NCBI RefSeq assembly: GCF_900580865.1
Contig: NZ_UTBZ01000060.1
Location: 186,001-250,000 of the forward strand
Direction of reading: 5' to 3'
Source of the DNA: Pseudomonas viridiflava
GTDB taxonomy: Bacteria; Pseudomonadota; Gammaproteobacteria; Pseudomonadales; Pseudomonadaceae
DNA: 64,000 bases
The notes beneath the pieces are model-generated. The model did no database searches. It saw only the letters and a program-made list of their open reading frames with translations, and was not told where the DNA came from. Every line of letters starts with the position of its first letter. Within the stretch, counting starts at the first letter, position 1. Shown in pieces: positions 43,223 to 51,699 of the stretch. Made by a program: the position numbers and the translations under genes.

Positions 43223-44428
43223 CTATACTTCCTGTTGAGTACCCATTGATCGCATTATAAAACCGTCAAAAAAAGGTATTGCGAAAACCGTATCCCCGTG
43301 ACTAGGCTCCCAAATAAGCCCTTTTGCGATCAAGCTGCGGCGAATTGATGCGACCGCTTTGACTCTATTATTTCCCATTCGATCGGAAATCTTTCCCGTA
43401 CGATTTTTTTCCGGGCAAATATCAGCCATGGCCTGAAGGAACTGTTTTTCCCTCGCATTAAGGAGGTCAAAGCAGATCCGAAAAAATCCTTGATCCAGGG
43501 ATGCTAAAGTCGACCCCAACACGTTTTGTAAGACAGTAACCGTGATCGTGTCATCGCATGCCACACCCCATGCTTGCTTGCACCACTCCTGGATAATGTA
43601 CGGATGCCCTCTGGTCTTTTCCACGATGAGGTCGACAGCCGCTGTCTCGAAAGTTATGCCCTCTTTACCAGCGGGCTGAGTAATGGCTTGAGCAGCATCC
43701 TTCCCAGAGAGGAGTTCAATGCCCGGAAAATCAAACAATCGCTCGGCGTACGCCTTAGCATTGCCCGCAAGCTCCCGAAGGGGTGCTAGGCCCGCGCCGA
43801 GGAGCATCACTGGCAGGCGCGATAATGAACATCGTTGCAATGCCGAAATAAGCATGCCCAATTGAGTCTTCTCGAGATTATGAGCGTCGTCGATAAAGAT
43901 CACTAATGCAGTTCCTCTCGACTTTGCTGCCAGCCCGGCGCGCTCGAGGGCCGTGCTTAGATCCTCCAATCGCCCGCCATTGCTGGCAGGTCCCCCCTCT
44001 GCTTCAGGGCTGGGATCAACTTGTATGTTAGTAAGCGCTCCCCTGAAAGTCGCTGCGGAATACGCAGTTTGGTGACAGAGGCCTTGCTCGATGGCTGTCG
44101 GAGCGGCGATGCAACTGACGCACCGCAAGAACTCACGTAGCTGAATAGCCAGCACGACGGGCAATGATAATGTTTCATGGCTCGTAAGATGAAGGGTGTA
44201 AACGCCTTCCCCTTCCGCGTCGAACCGCATTTGCTGCAGCAATACAGTTTTACCCACGCCGCGCAGGCCGACCATGAGCACGCTCTTCGCAGATCGCCCA
44301 ACACGAAGTCGAGCGATCGCAATCCGCACCGTATTACGCAGCGCGTCTCGTCCCGCCAGTATCGGGGGTGTCAAGCCGGCACCGGCAATGTAGGGATTGT
44401 GAGCGAGGTTCATCGGTGTATCAGCCAT
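43223..44428 (-). CDS. AAA-family ATP-binding protein (Orc/ExeA-like)
   Basis: 401 aa. N-terminal AAA ATPase: Walker A VGLRGVGKTVLLQQM near residues 53-67, Walker B VIFIDDAHNLE near 176-186 and a sensor-like LLGAGLAPL. The C-terminal ~120 residues look like a winged helix (REKQFLQAMADICPEKNRTGKI, SIRRSLIAKGLI). Such COG1672-like ATPases are frequent in islands and plasmids but their function is unclear. The transposon left end begins 139 bases upstream of its start. It shares orientation with the KfrA-like gene. Confidence 0.78.
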   Translation of the reverse strand: MADTPMNLAHNPYIAGAGLTPPILAGRDALRNTVRIAIARLRVGRSAKSVLMVGLRGVGKTVLLQQMRFDAEGEGVYTLHLTSHETLSLPVVLAIQLREFLRCVSCIAAPTAIEQGLCHQTAYSAATFRGALTNIQVDPSPEAEGGPASNGGRLEDLSTALERAGLAAKSRGTALVIFIDDAHNLEKTQLGMLISALQRCSLSRLPVMLLGAGLAPLRELAGNAKAYAERLFDFPGIELLSGKDAAQAITQPAGKEGITFETAAVDLIVEKTRGHPYIIQEWCKQAWGVACDDTITVTVLQNVLGSTLASLDQGFFRICFDLLNAREKQFLQAMADICPEKNRTGKISDRMGNNRVKAVASIRRSLIAKGLIWEPSHGDTVFAIPFFDGFIMRSMGTQQEV

Positions 44429-44567
44429 TTGGTCCCATACCTCGCGCGGGTTACTACACTAGCTGCAGTGTGGGATCGCCCTTGGCCAGTCCACAGAATC
44501 GTTAGAAAAAAAGGGGGTTATGAAGCCATTGAGCAAAGGAGCGCTCTCCCCAAATTCCGGAATCTCA

Positions 44568-44617
44568 TGTCCTTCTTAATTAGTGAGTTTATCCTTGTGC
44601 GATAAGCTCTTTAATTT
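44568..44617. repeat. Left end of Tni-type transposon
   Basis: TGT, seven bases, then AATTAGTGAGTTTATC, a 7-base spacer, and GATAAGCTCTTTAATTT. The two motifs are inverted relative to each other. The first 26 bases match 20 of 26 with the right end read inwards. Confidence 0.75.
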
Positions 44618-44690
44618 CAAGGGGGAAGAGAGGGAGCCATATGATCCGTACACTCACTTGACTGAGCGTGTCGACGGATTAAGCATGTTT

Positions 44691-45461
44691 CTATTTCAAC
44701 CAGTGCTCTTGAGGGGGCTCGTTTTCGTCGCCGTAATAGCCCTCACCTTTTGCACGCTCATTTTTCCAGTAGCTTATGATTTCATTGATACTTTCTACGT
44801 TGTGCGACTCTATCTCCCAAAAGTCAGACTGCCGCCAATCATCGAAGAGCTGCTCTTGCAGAATGGTCGCAGCTACCAGGGGGTCCATGTGAGGATCAAT
44901 CAACTCCTTGTGGCCTTTGCCTCCATTCAGCCACTCACTAGCGCTATATCCGTCGGGCACGTTGCAAAATCGCCACCATCCGCGGTATGTCCTTGAGGAT
45001 CGAAGAGCGCAGTCAGTGCAAAAATCTATCTCATCCTTTTCTGTCCAAACGCCTTTTTTGATCATGAGGTCACGGTCTGCATCTCGATCCAAAAAAAACA
45101 TCTCATGCATCAAAGGATCATTTTTCACCCAATCATAAAATTCAAAACCGATGTCTGATTTTCCCCAGCGCAGAACCGTTGATATGACCGCAGCTTTCGT
45201 CGGGCCAAACACCCAATCATACTCATTCAAAAAATTCGGTCTCTCTGAGCTTTTTCCCTCGCAAGCAAAAGCAAATTCGTCCTGATACGTGCTCCAAAAC
45301 TCCTCCAGGTCATCTAGCGTTCGCAAGCGGACAAAAAACGCCCCATGTTCAAGGAGCGTACGCTCTGGCAAGTCGATGCAAATGGGCAACTGTGGCGATT
45401 TCATTTTCATGGAGGTGTCAATCTCAAAATGCGTCGTGCCTCCTGATTCTAAGTCTTCCAT
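44691..45461 (-). CDS. Hypothetical protein, transposon cargo
   Basis: 256 aa, acidic and rich in Trp and aromatic residues (RTYRGWWRFCNVPDGYSA, WENERAKGEGYYGDENEPP-like tail). A central FCTDCALRSS offers a C-x2-C pair. The ATG at 45461 has an AGG site upstream. No family is recognised. Inside the transposon near its left end, transcribed towards the end, it is the only sizeable cargo gene. Confidence 0.6.
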   Translation of the reverse strand: MEDLESGGTTHFEIDTSMKMKSPQLPICIDLPERTLLEHGAFFVRLRTLDDLEEFWSTYQDEFAFACEGKSSERPNFLNEYDWVFGPTKAAVISTVLRWGKSDIGFEFYDWVKNDPLMHEMFFLDRDADRDLMIKKGVWTEKDEIDFCTDCALRSSRTYRGWWRFCNVPDGYSASEWLNGGKGHKELIDPHMDPLVAATILQEQLFDDWRQSDFWEIESHNVESINEIISYWKNERAKGEGYYGDENEPPQEHWLK

Positions 45462-45698
45462 TTATCAACCTATGGATGGCGTCGCGTCTCTGATGGATTT
45501 ACCGCGTTAATCCTCCCGCTGGGCGACGTTATCTGCGTCCACAAGCGCCATCGTTGGAGGTGTGTTCGCCATTCGCCATTAGCGAATGAACGCCGTCATT
45601 TTCAAGTGTAGCCACCAATTCGCCCGAAAATGAACACTATAGATTGTAGCCCTATAGAGTTCAAAAAGGCTTCATCGTTCCTTTTGTGGATAAGCAAA

Positions 45699-45983
45699 AT
45701 GGAACTCAGGGAAGCATTTGCCATTGCGTTACGAAACTCGCGGATTCGCCACGGTTTGACCCAAGAAGATTTCGGAATCGTCAGCAGCAGGACGTATCTC
45801 AGTACGCTTGAGCGTGGCCTTAAGAACGTCACATTGGAAAAGGCATCGGAGCTTGCCCACAGAATGGGGGTTCATCCGCTTACCCTCCTCTTTGAAAGTT
45901 TTTTGCTCCTTGATCCAGATACAGATTTAAACTCACTGCTTGAACGTATTCGGTGCGAGATCAATCCGGAGCCAAACTCTTAG
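45699..45983 (+). CDS. XRE-type helix-turn-helix regulator
   Basis: 94 aa from the ATG at 45699; a longer frame from 45630 adds a 23-residue leader without support. HTH: LRNSRIRHGLTQEDFGIVSSRTYLSTLERGLKNVTLEKASELAHRMG, with the TQEDF and LSTLERG signatures. It is transcribed away from the hypothetical cargo gene (divergent) and may control it or transposition genes. Confidence 0.82.
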   Translation: MELREAFAIALRNSRIRHGLTQEDFGIVSSRTYLSTLERGLKNVTLEKASELAHRMGVHPLTLLFESFLLLDPDTDLNSLLERIRCEINPEPNS

Positions 45984-46647
45984 CTCGGAGCCGGTGATGT
46001 CGAACTATCGCGGAGCGTAATCTGGCCTCTCGTACTTAATCAGGTGTCTAGACCTTGCGCGCCTGACGACTCGGGGGAGTCCCCTACTTCTCCCTAGGCA
46101 TACGAGAATCTCCAGATTACCCCGATGGCGAGCCTGCCAGCAGGACAAATTGTTCCGACGACCTGGCACCTACCGGTGTCCAGTCTCTCTCCGCGGCATG
46201 CTGAAGCGCCACAGCATCAGAATGCCAGCATTTCTGCTAACTGAATCAGTATCTCCTCTATCCAGCGGAGGAAGAGTAAAATCGCTGCCCGCGCGCCTGC
46301 CTCGTTATGAAGCTTCAAGCGGAATTATCTGCTCGCGCTCCAGAGGGAAATATTGCCAAGATCCTAAAGGCTCTGACATTGTCAGCCGAGTAACAGCCTC
46401 GATCAGTTAGTGGATGCCGATCAGATGCATTCGTGGAGATATCAAGTCTTCCAGCCTGACACGGTGGCATCATAGGAATTCTTGCGCCAAGCCTCAGCAA
46501 CGTAGGGCCCGCTCTTGATTCGCCATTCGCTTTGCACCTTTCGCGACAGCCATCAACCGCCCGTGACCGCCATTGATAGCCGTCGGAATAGGACTCAGCA
46601 CGAGCATAATGAAACTTTCTCAACGACTGAATGTGGGTCATACGATC
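45984..46647. other. 664-base spacer inside the transposon, no gene recognised
   Basis: No convincing gene. A 28-codon frame at 46308 (MKLQAELSARAPEGNIAKIL...) and short frames on both strands have no supporting features. A GCCATTCGC/GCGAATG-type fragment near 46523-46590 recalls the dispersed repeats. The spacer is probably degraded cargo. Confidence 0.5.
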
Positions 46648-46848
46648 ATGAGTGAAAGCGAACGCTGGACAGTTAAATGCCAGGAAACGTCGGATGGGTC
46701 TGGCGACGTCATCGTCGATTTGCCCCCAGAATTGCTTGCCAGATTAGGTTTGGGCCTTGGGGACGAGTTGACCATCGAAGTGGTAAACGGCGCGATAGTC
46801 TTGAAGCCGAAGCAAAATACATCGCCCTCCCCCTGTACTCAGCCTTAA
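46648..46848 (+). CDS. AbrB/MazE-like DNA-binding protein
   Basis: 66 aa from the ATG at 46648 (longer starts at 46573 and 46609 exist). The swapped-hairpin AbrB motif is visible: GDVIVDLPPELLARLGLGLGDELTIEVVNGAIVLKP. Such proteins are antitoxins or regulators. A toxin gene is expected next to it if it is an antitoxin, but the following frame is not a known toxin. Confidence 0.72.
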   Translation: MSESERWTVKCQETSDGSGDVIVDLPPELLARLGLGLGDELTIEVVNGAIVLKPKQNTSPSPCTQP

Positions 46849-47136
46849 CCCGCAGAAAAACCTGAACTCCAGCAGGTTTACTCAGACGCCAGCGTCTTGA
46901 AAGCAGCAAGCGCGTCAAGATTTGTGGCCGCGTTTGAACGTGCAAGTTCTGCGCAGCTGAATTTAGACGGACAGCTTGATCCTCGCCAAACCTGCCTATC
47001 GGTCAGAGCGCTATTGGTTAGCAGGCTGTATGTGGGCATCCTTGAGGGTGACGGAAGGCACTTCGAGAGTTTTCTGTTCGACACACCAATTGTAGTGCCA
47101 CCTCGACCGAGCAATATGAAAGCGTATCGGATTTGA
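46849..47136 (+). other. Open frame in phase with the AbrB-like gene after its stop; unrecognised
   Basis: Directly after the TAA of the AbrB-like gene the same frame stays open for about 95 codons to a TGA at 47136, reading ...FVAAFERASSAQLNLDGQLD...LYVGILEGDGRHFESFLFD. The only start candidates are TTG/GTG codons without a ribosome binding site. It could be a toxin-like partner, the tail of a broken longer protein, or chance. Confidence 0.25.
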
Positions 47137-47163
47137 GGTGATTTTTGGTACATTCCATCGGTG

Positions 47164-48234
47164 TTAGGAGTCATTAGAACTCGGCCGCTCACCTAGCTTC
47201 ATACCTGAGCAAACACCTGCCTGGCGGTATCGCGCTTCTTGCCGACCGATGAAAACATCTAACTTTGGCCATTTTCCCCTAGAGAATGTACCTAAAAATT
47301 CATGTAGGTAGCCAAAATCGTTCCTACTCAGCCCTCCTAGATAAATAGTATTTTCAATTCCCGATGTTGGAGGGAAATAAACCTTAGCCATTTCACAATA
47401 GCGATCGAAAATCGAGAAATATTGCTGCGAGATAATCTCCAGCAGGATACCCAGCAGCATCATACTTCCGAATCTACTGCGCGGATCACTAACTTGTGAG
47501 CAGAGAAAAAGATTTTCTTTGAAGGTAAGTAGATCAGAGTGTGTCTTCACCCTTCCTTGGTGAAAAAAAGTTCTGGCGACACCTGCATCAGTACGCCCAT
47601 TTGGTAGCTGCAAAAAAACGCAATAAAGGCGTCTAAACAGCCTGCCGTCGATCTCTTGCATTTCGCCGCATTTGACTGTCAGATTCATCCATCTTTTAAT
47701 GTTGCTGAAAAAAACATAACGCAGCCTTACAAAATTTTCTTTTTCCCAACTTGACTCGACTACTTCTTGATTGCAAATCTGAACGTAAGCATCCCAAGCT
47801 TTGGAATAGGTTGGACGCCCTCTTAACCTCACCAATTCAATTCTATGTATTCCGCAGAAAACTGAATAGGAACTGCACCATTCCTTCCGCCATGCTGGGA
47901 TTTTTCCGTCTTGTACATCATCACGAAGACACTCCGGGCAAAACCAGTATCGATGCTCCCAACTTACAAGCCCTTCATTTCGAAATCGGAAATAGACCGA
48001 TATCAAATGCCGATCGACCTTCAGGATTTTACATGCCTGAACAAAAAAGCTCGCATTAAAGTCAAAGTCAGGATCAGCGACATTGATAAGACCTCCACTC
48101 CAAGTCCAACCAGGACAAGCAAGGAGTCTTGTGCGATCTGGTATAATCTTCGAATGACTGTAAGAGCATCGAAATAACCATGAACTGAACGTTTCGCCAT
48201 CGCATGGAGTTGGAACATTAGAAAACAACGTCAT
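47164..48234 (-). CDS. tniQ: TniQ family transposition protein
   Basis: 356 aa from the ATG at 48234, which overlaps the tniB stop (TAATG); the frame extends further upstream but within tniB. The TniQ N-terminal region PTPCDGETFSSWLFRCSYSH and the zinc-binding pattern CPECL...CSSYSVFCGIHRIEL (C-x2-C and C-x2-H) are clear. TniQ/TnsD proteins guide target choice and recruit the TniB ATPase. It is the last gene of the tniA-tniB-tniQ operon. Confidence 0.9.
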   Translation of the reverse strand: MTLFSNVPTPCDGETFSSWLFRCSYSHSKIIPDRTRLLACPGWTWSGGLINVADPDFDFNASFFVQACKILKVDRHLISVYFRFRNEGLVSWEHRYWFCPECLRDDVQDGKIPAWRKEWCSSYSVFCGIHRIELVRLRGRPTYSKAWDAYVQICNQEVVESSWEKENFVRLRYVFFSNIKRWMNLTVKCGEMQEIDGRLFRRLYCVFLQLPNGRTDAGVARTFFHQGRVKTHSDLLTFKENLFLCSQVSDPRSRFGSMMLLGILLEIISQQYFSIFDRYCEMAKVYFPPTSGIENTIYLGGLSRNDFGYLHEFLGTFSRGKWPKLDVFIGRQEARYRQAGVCSGMKLGERPSSNDS

Positions 48235-49094
48235 TAATACCCCCATGGATTTTGTGCCGCCCACTTCAGGCACTGAATATCTATGCGTTCAATATTGCGC
48301 TGAATAGCATATGAAGCTGCGCACCTTAATAGCTCAATTGTTTTATCCATCCGACCTGAGGATATCGCGATTATGGCTTGAGTCATTTCCTCAGAGTATA
48401 AATTTGAAGGGAGCTTGAGCGGCAGCAATTCTTCAATCTCAAAAAGAAACGATCTAAACTCTTCACTCTCTTTCCAATCTTCTAAGGAGAATTCAAAAAA
48501 TCGTCTTTTAAACTCATCATTTGACGACAAAGCTAGTCGGGCAGATGAAGTTCCAAATCCGAACATCTTCAATCCGTATACGGGCCCAACCAACTTCTTT
48601 AAGATCGACATATTTGTACGCTGCTCCTGCTTAGGTCGAAGCAGCGCTTCTTGAAGCTCATCAATCACGACCCCCCATATCTTCCGTAGCTTTATGGCTT
48701 CTCCCAACTCGTTGGGGACATCTATCTTTGAACCTGTTCTTGCCGAAGACTCAAATGGCAGTTGGAGTGACTTTGCCAATTCGACACGCAGACTTTTCTT
48801 AACTGTAATGTTTGGATCCTCGGCCATATCAATAAACAACAAGCCCTTGCTATTAACTACTCGATGGCGGACTTGAGAAATAATGGCGCTTTTTCCCGAG
48901 CCACCAGGCCCGATCACTAACAACGATGGCGCCGTCTGCCTTTGGGGAACCTCCACCATATTGTTCATCATTCGAAATATTGTTTCACCAGGCTGGTAGT
49001 CGATCCAGACGTCTTCTTGAATAACTGAAATTCGACTTTTTGCGTCCCTATCCAGTAAGTGTCGACGATCCGCCCGAATGTGCTGTATGTCCAT
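48234..49094 (-). CDS. tniB: TniB transposition ATPase (TnsC-like)
   Basis: 286 aa from the ATG at 49094, four bases after the tniA stop. AAA+ ATPase: IHRADRRHLLDRD-like N-terminus (HIRADRRHLLDRDAK), Walker A GPGGSGKSA at residues 62-70 and Walker B WGVVIDELQEALL. The N-terminal motif is shared by TniB proteins, which form filaments on target DNA and activate the transposase. A longer frame to 49181 overlaps tniA. Confidence 0.9.
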   Translation of the reverse strand: MDIQHIRADRRHLLDRDAKSRISVIQEDVWIDYQPGETIFRMMNNMVEVPQRQTAPSLLVIGPGGSGKSAIISQVRHRVVNSKGLLFIDMAEDPNITVKKSLRVELAKSLQLPFESSARTGSKIDVPNELGEAIKLRKIWGVVIDELQEALLRPKQEQRTNMSILKKLVGPVYGLKMFGFGTSSARLALSSNDEFKRRFFEFSLEDWKESEEFRSFLFEIEELLPLKLPSNLYSEEMTQAIIAISSGRMDKTIELLRCAASYAIQRNIERIDIQCLKWAAQNPWGY

Positions 49095-49098
49095 GGGG

Positions 49099-50907
49099 TT
49101 AATTCTCGGCTTTAAATTTGTGAGGAGTTTTCGAATAATTGGGCTTTGTCGCCGGCATTTTGTTTTTGTTGCTGTCTTCACTTAGAGTAAATGCAGCGCC
49201 ATAAGCAGCTGCGGCCGCCTGCTGTCGCCTCGAGCGTTTTGTCAGCAATTCACTACTGTCCTCAATACTTTGCTTTTCCCGGTAATGTGAAATTGCCTCA
49301 GGGAATTCTAGAGACCCAGCACGCACCGTCGTAGCATGGAACCGACTGGCTCGGTATTCTTCCAAAGTTAGATCCGGCAGCGTCAGGTCTGATGTATTGA
49401 TAGGATAGAAAACTCCTTCTATTTTCACCCAGATTTGCCGCATGGAGAATGGATCATATTTTATGAGAACTTTTTTCGTACCTACAAATGGACCAAGAAT
49501 AGGATCCCAGTAAGAACGACCTTTAAACTCGATGCCATTCGGCTTAATGGCACGCGTCGTTTCGGGCATAAAATGCAATCTGAATTGGTGTGAATCTGTC
49601 ACCTGCGGGGGATAAGGAATACCTCCACCAGGAGAAAAATAACTTAACCATACCTTCCTTGGTGAGCTTTTCAAGGCTGAGTGAACTGTAGAATGGTAGA
49701 GGGCAACCTCCCTAGCAAACCATGCACAGAAATCAGAAAATGTCATTGTTGCTTTTTTTTCGCTATTCAAATTCCGTCTAGCTACTGCATTAGACATCGT
49801 AGTGCCTTTCAAGAAATGCACTTTACTCGTCATCATTGTACCGATGAATCGCTCGACATGACCTCCATAATGCTTTCTCCCGATCGGACGATACTTTGGA
49901 TCTATGCCGAACAAATGGCAGCCTGCCTGAAACTTCACGCTTTTGAACTCGGCAGCGTTATCCATATAGATAACAGCAGGCACGCCATAGAACGGGTAGT
50001 CGTCGACTTGCATTCCCAAACTTTTTACAAAATCGTCCTTTCGCAGAACTGCATGACTCAAGGCGCACGCAACTGAAACCGCTGATGGGGCATGCAAGCT
50101 TAAATAATAACCGAGCAAGACTCTGCTATGCACATCGATGACTACAGTGAGCCAAGGTCTTCCGATTAAGTGAATTCGATCGTCGGCCAGAATCAGAATA
50201 TCTACCAAGGTATGATCAATCTCAACCCAAGCTAGAGGTCGTACTGTTGTTAGTTTGCCGGGACGAGGTTGGTGCTTTTGATTCGCAGCATCAATTCCTA
50301 ACTTAATTTTACTTCGTTCATACTCTGTTAATATCGACTTGATCCTGTTTGTCACCACCTGCCGCGAAGGCGCCGCCAATCCCATTTCAATGCATTGTAC
50401 TTCCACCTCTTTCCACACTTTGCTGAATGTAACTCCGCGGGTATTATAGATTCGTTTTATTGAATCTATAATTATTTTCTCAATATCGGGTTTTAATAGT
50501 CTCGAGCCCGACTTTCTTCCTCGCTTATTGCTCAGCATCGAGAGCGATCCAATTTCGCCATCGTACATTCGCACCAACTTATACACGTGATTTTTTGTTA
50601 TATTTAAGCGAGCAGCAGCATCAATTATAGTTAGCGAACCGAGCTTCAATTGCTCGACTATATTGAATCTCGCTGCAGCTTTTTCTAACTCTTCTAGCGT
50701 TGCACTGGCCGCTAACCTATTAGACAGGGATGCTACCGTTACGGAGTCTGACTGTGTTAAAAACTCTATTTCACCAAGTACTACTATAGCTAACTCACCA
50801 CTACTGACAAACATGACTTCAATAGTCGTCAGATCTACGGCTCTCCGTATGACTGAAAGCTTCCCCTTGGCGATCACGCGCATTCCAGGCTCAATATTCA
50901 CCGGCAC
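49099..50907 (-). CDS. tniA: TniA transposase (DDE, Mu/TnsB-type)
   Basis: 602 aa. Two N-terminal DNA-binding regions (about 65-200, including a helix-turn-helix at SLTIIDAAARLNITKNHVYKL) precede an RNase-H-like catalytic core with D231 (WVEIDHTL), D316 (IYMDNAAEF) and E352 (GGHVERFIGTM), 35 residues between the last two as expected of D(35)E. A C-terminal Mu-type beta-barrel follows. It cuts and joins the transposon ends. The gene starts 90 bases inside the right end. Confidence 0.93.
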   Translation of the reverse strand: MPVNIEPGMRVIAKGKLSVIRRAVDLTTIEVMFVSSGELAIVVLGEIEFLTQSDSVTVASLSNRLAASATLEELEKAAARFNIVEQLKLGSLTIIDAAARLNITKNHVYKLVRMYDGEIGSLSMLSNKRGRKSGSRLLKPDIEKIIIDSIKRIYNTRGVTFSKVWKEVEVQCIEMGLAAPSRQVVTNRIKSILTEYERSKIKLGIDAANQKHQPRPGKLTTVRPLAWVEIDHTLVDILILADDRIHLIGRPWLTVVIDVHSRVLLGYYLSLHAPSAVSVACALSHAVLRKDDFVKSLGMQVDDYPFYGVPAVIYMDNAAEFKSVKFQAGCHLFGIDPKYRPIGRKHYGGHVERFIGTMMTSKVHFLKGTTMSNAVARRNLNSEKKATMTFSDFCAWFAREVALYHSTVHSALKSSPRKVWLSYFSPGGGIPYPPQVTDSHQFRLHFMPETTRAIKPNGIEFKGRSYWDPILGPFVGTKKVLIKYDPFSMRQIWVKIEGVFYPINTSDLTLPDLTLEEYRASRFHATTVRAGSLEFPEAISHYREKQSIEDSSELLTKRSRRQQAAAAAYGAAFTLSEDSNKNKMPATKPNYSKTPHKFKAEN

Positions 50908-50995
50908 TGACTAATCCTCTTATAGAGCGTTAGGAACTCTATAGTCGAAATCACAGCACATTCAACAGTTACCGGGATTTATTCATATATGTATG

Positions 50996-51046
50996 TAAAT
51001 TAGCGAGTTTATCACTTTGGGATAAACTCGCTAATTTCGATACACA
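50996..51046. repeat. Right end of Tni-type transposon with perfect 17-bp hairpin
   Basis: AAATTAGCGAGTTTATC (50997-51013), a 7-base loop, then the exact reverse complement GATAAACTCGCTAATTT (51021-51037), followed by CGATACACA to the end. Read inwards it gives TGT at the tip and the same spacing of motifs as the left end. Confidence 0.78.
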
Positions 51047-51327
51047 ACTCGAGCAACGGATGAAAGCTTACGAGCCGGCACCGGCTTTCGCTGCTCGGTT
51101 GCATGGTTGGTTGCTCGGATGGTTGGTTGAAAAAAATGGCGTTGCGAGAGGCAATAAGAGGCGACTGAAAATGATAAAAACAGCAATCGGCCCGGCTTTT
51201 TTATCTTTTTCAAACGTCAAACTGAATAAACTGCTGTTTGGATTGTATTTTATTATTTATCTTTTTTTATCATCAGTCACAACTGATTCGACAAACCCGC
51301 TCCTGACGTCCACTCTCTCAACGGGCC

Positions 51328-51600
51328 ATGTGCTTCGTGTTCATGGCGAGTCCTTGGAAGCTGATTCAGTGCCGGTTCTCTTCAGGTCAGCGTGTATCGT
51401 TGCTCGTGCAAGCTGGTAAAGCAGCGCCTTTGCACATAGTCATTCACGTTCAACTTAAACTCAGGTACCGAGCTTACAACACGGCTGCGGCACATCTGCG
51501 CGCGATTAAGGCTTTCTACACCTACACCTACACCTACACCTACACCGAAAGCCGAGACCTAGATCATGCCTATGTCAGCATCAATCCGTGCATTTGCTCC
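51328..51600 (+). pseudogene. Tyrosine-recombinase (integrase) N-terminal relic
   Basis: In the gap 51047-51699 one plus-strand frame reads SSGQRVSLLVQAGKAAPLHI, VQLKLRYRAYNTAAAHLRAI, KAFYTY and ESRDLDHAYVS, which matches the beginning of site-specific tyrosine recombinases ('GERVSLLVDA..GIPL....YVTxxLR....AxxTxxxxLxAIKxFYxYxExRxIDL'). It stops soon after, and no catalytic domain (R-H-R-Y) follows. The (CTACAC)n tract expands TYT within it. It is a dead fragment, probably of the island's own integrase, cut off by rearrangement. Confidence 0.55.
51516..51546 (+). repeat. (CTACAC)5 microsatellite
   Basis: Five perfect copies of CTACAC plus one base, inside the integrase relic; it would encode Thr-Tyr repeats. 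Slippage after loss of selection explains it. Confidence 0.85.
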
Positions 51601-51699
51601 TCCTAAAAGGCTGACAGTTTAAGTACTGGCCTTCCTTGCTCCTAGACGCATCGTTCAGGAAGATATTTCAAGAGTTGGCCAACGCCGAATATTCCACCT

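Larger units (their letters stand above)
44568..51046. mobile_element. TniA/TniB/TniQ-type transposon (6.48 kb)
   Basis: The element is bounded by two inverted ends starting TGT (44568) and ending ACA (51046) that align over 43 positions of their first 50 bases. Core genes tniA, tniB and tniQ lie at the right end, transcribed leftwards. Cargo is a hypothetical gene, an XRE regulator and an AbrB-like gene. No resolvase (tniR) gene was seen. The flanking pentamers are TCTCA and ACTCG, so an exact 5-bp target duplication is not found; one flank may have been rearranged. It resembles the Tn5053/Tn7 superfamily in its gene set. Confidence 0.8.

Noticed and set aside
51060..51419. 119-codon frame just outside the transposon right end
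   Set aside because: No recognisable domain; composition changes along it and it overlaps the integrase relic in another frame.
51516..51546. CTACAC tandem repeat as a CRISPR or phase-variable gene
   Set aside because: Unit is 6 bases with no spacers, and the frame around it is a truncated relic.
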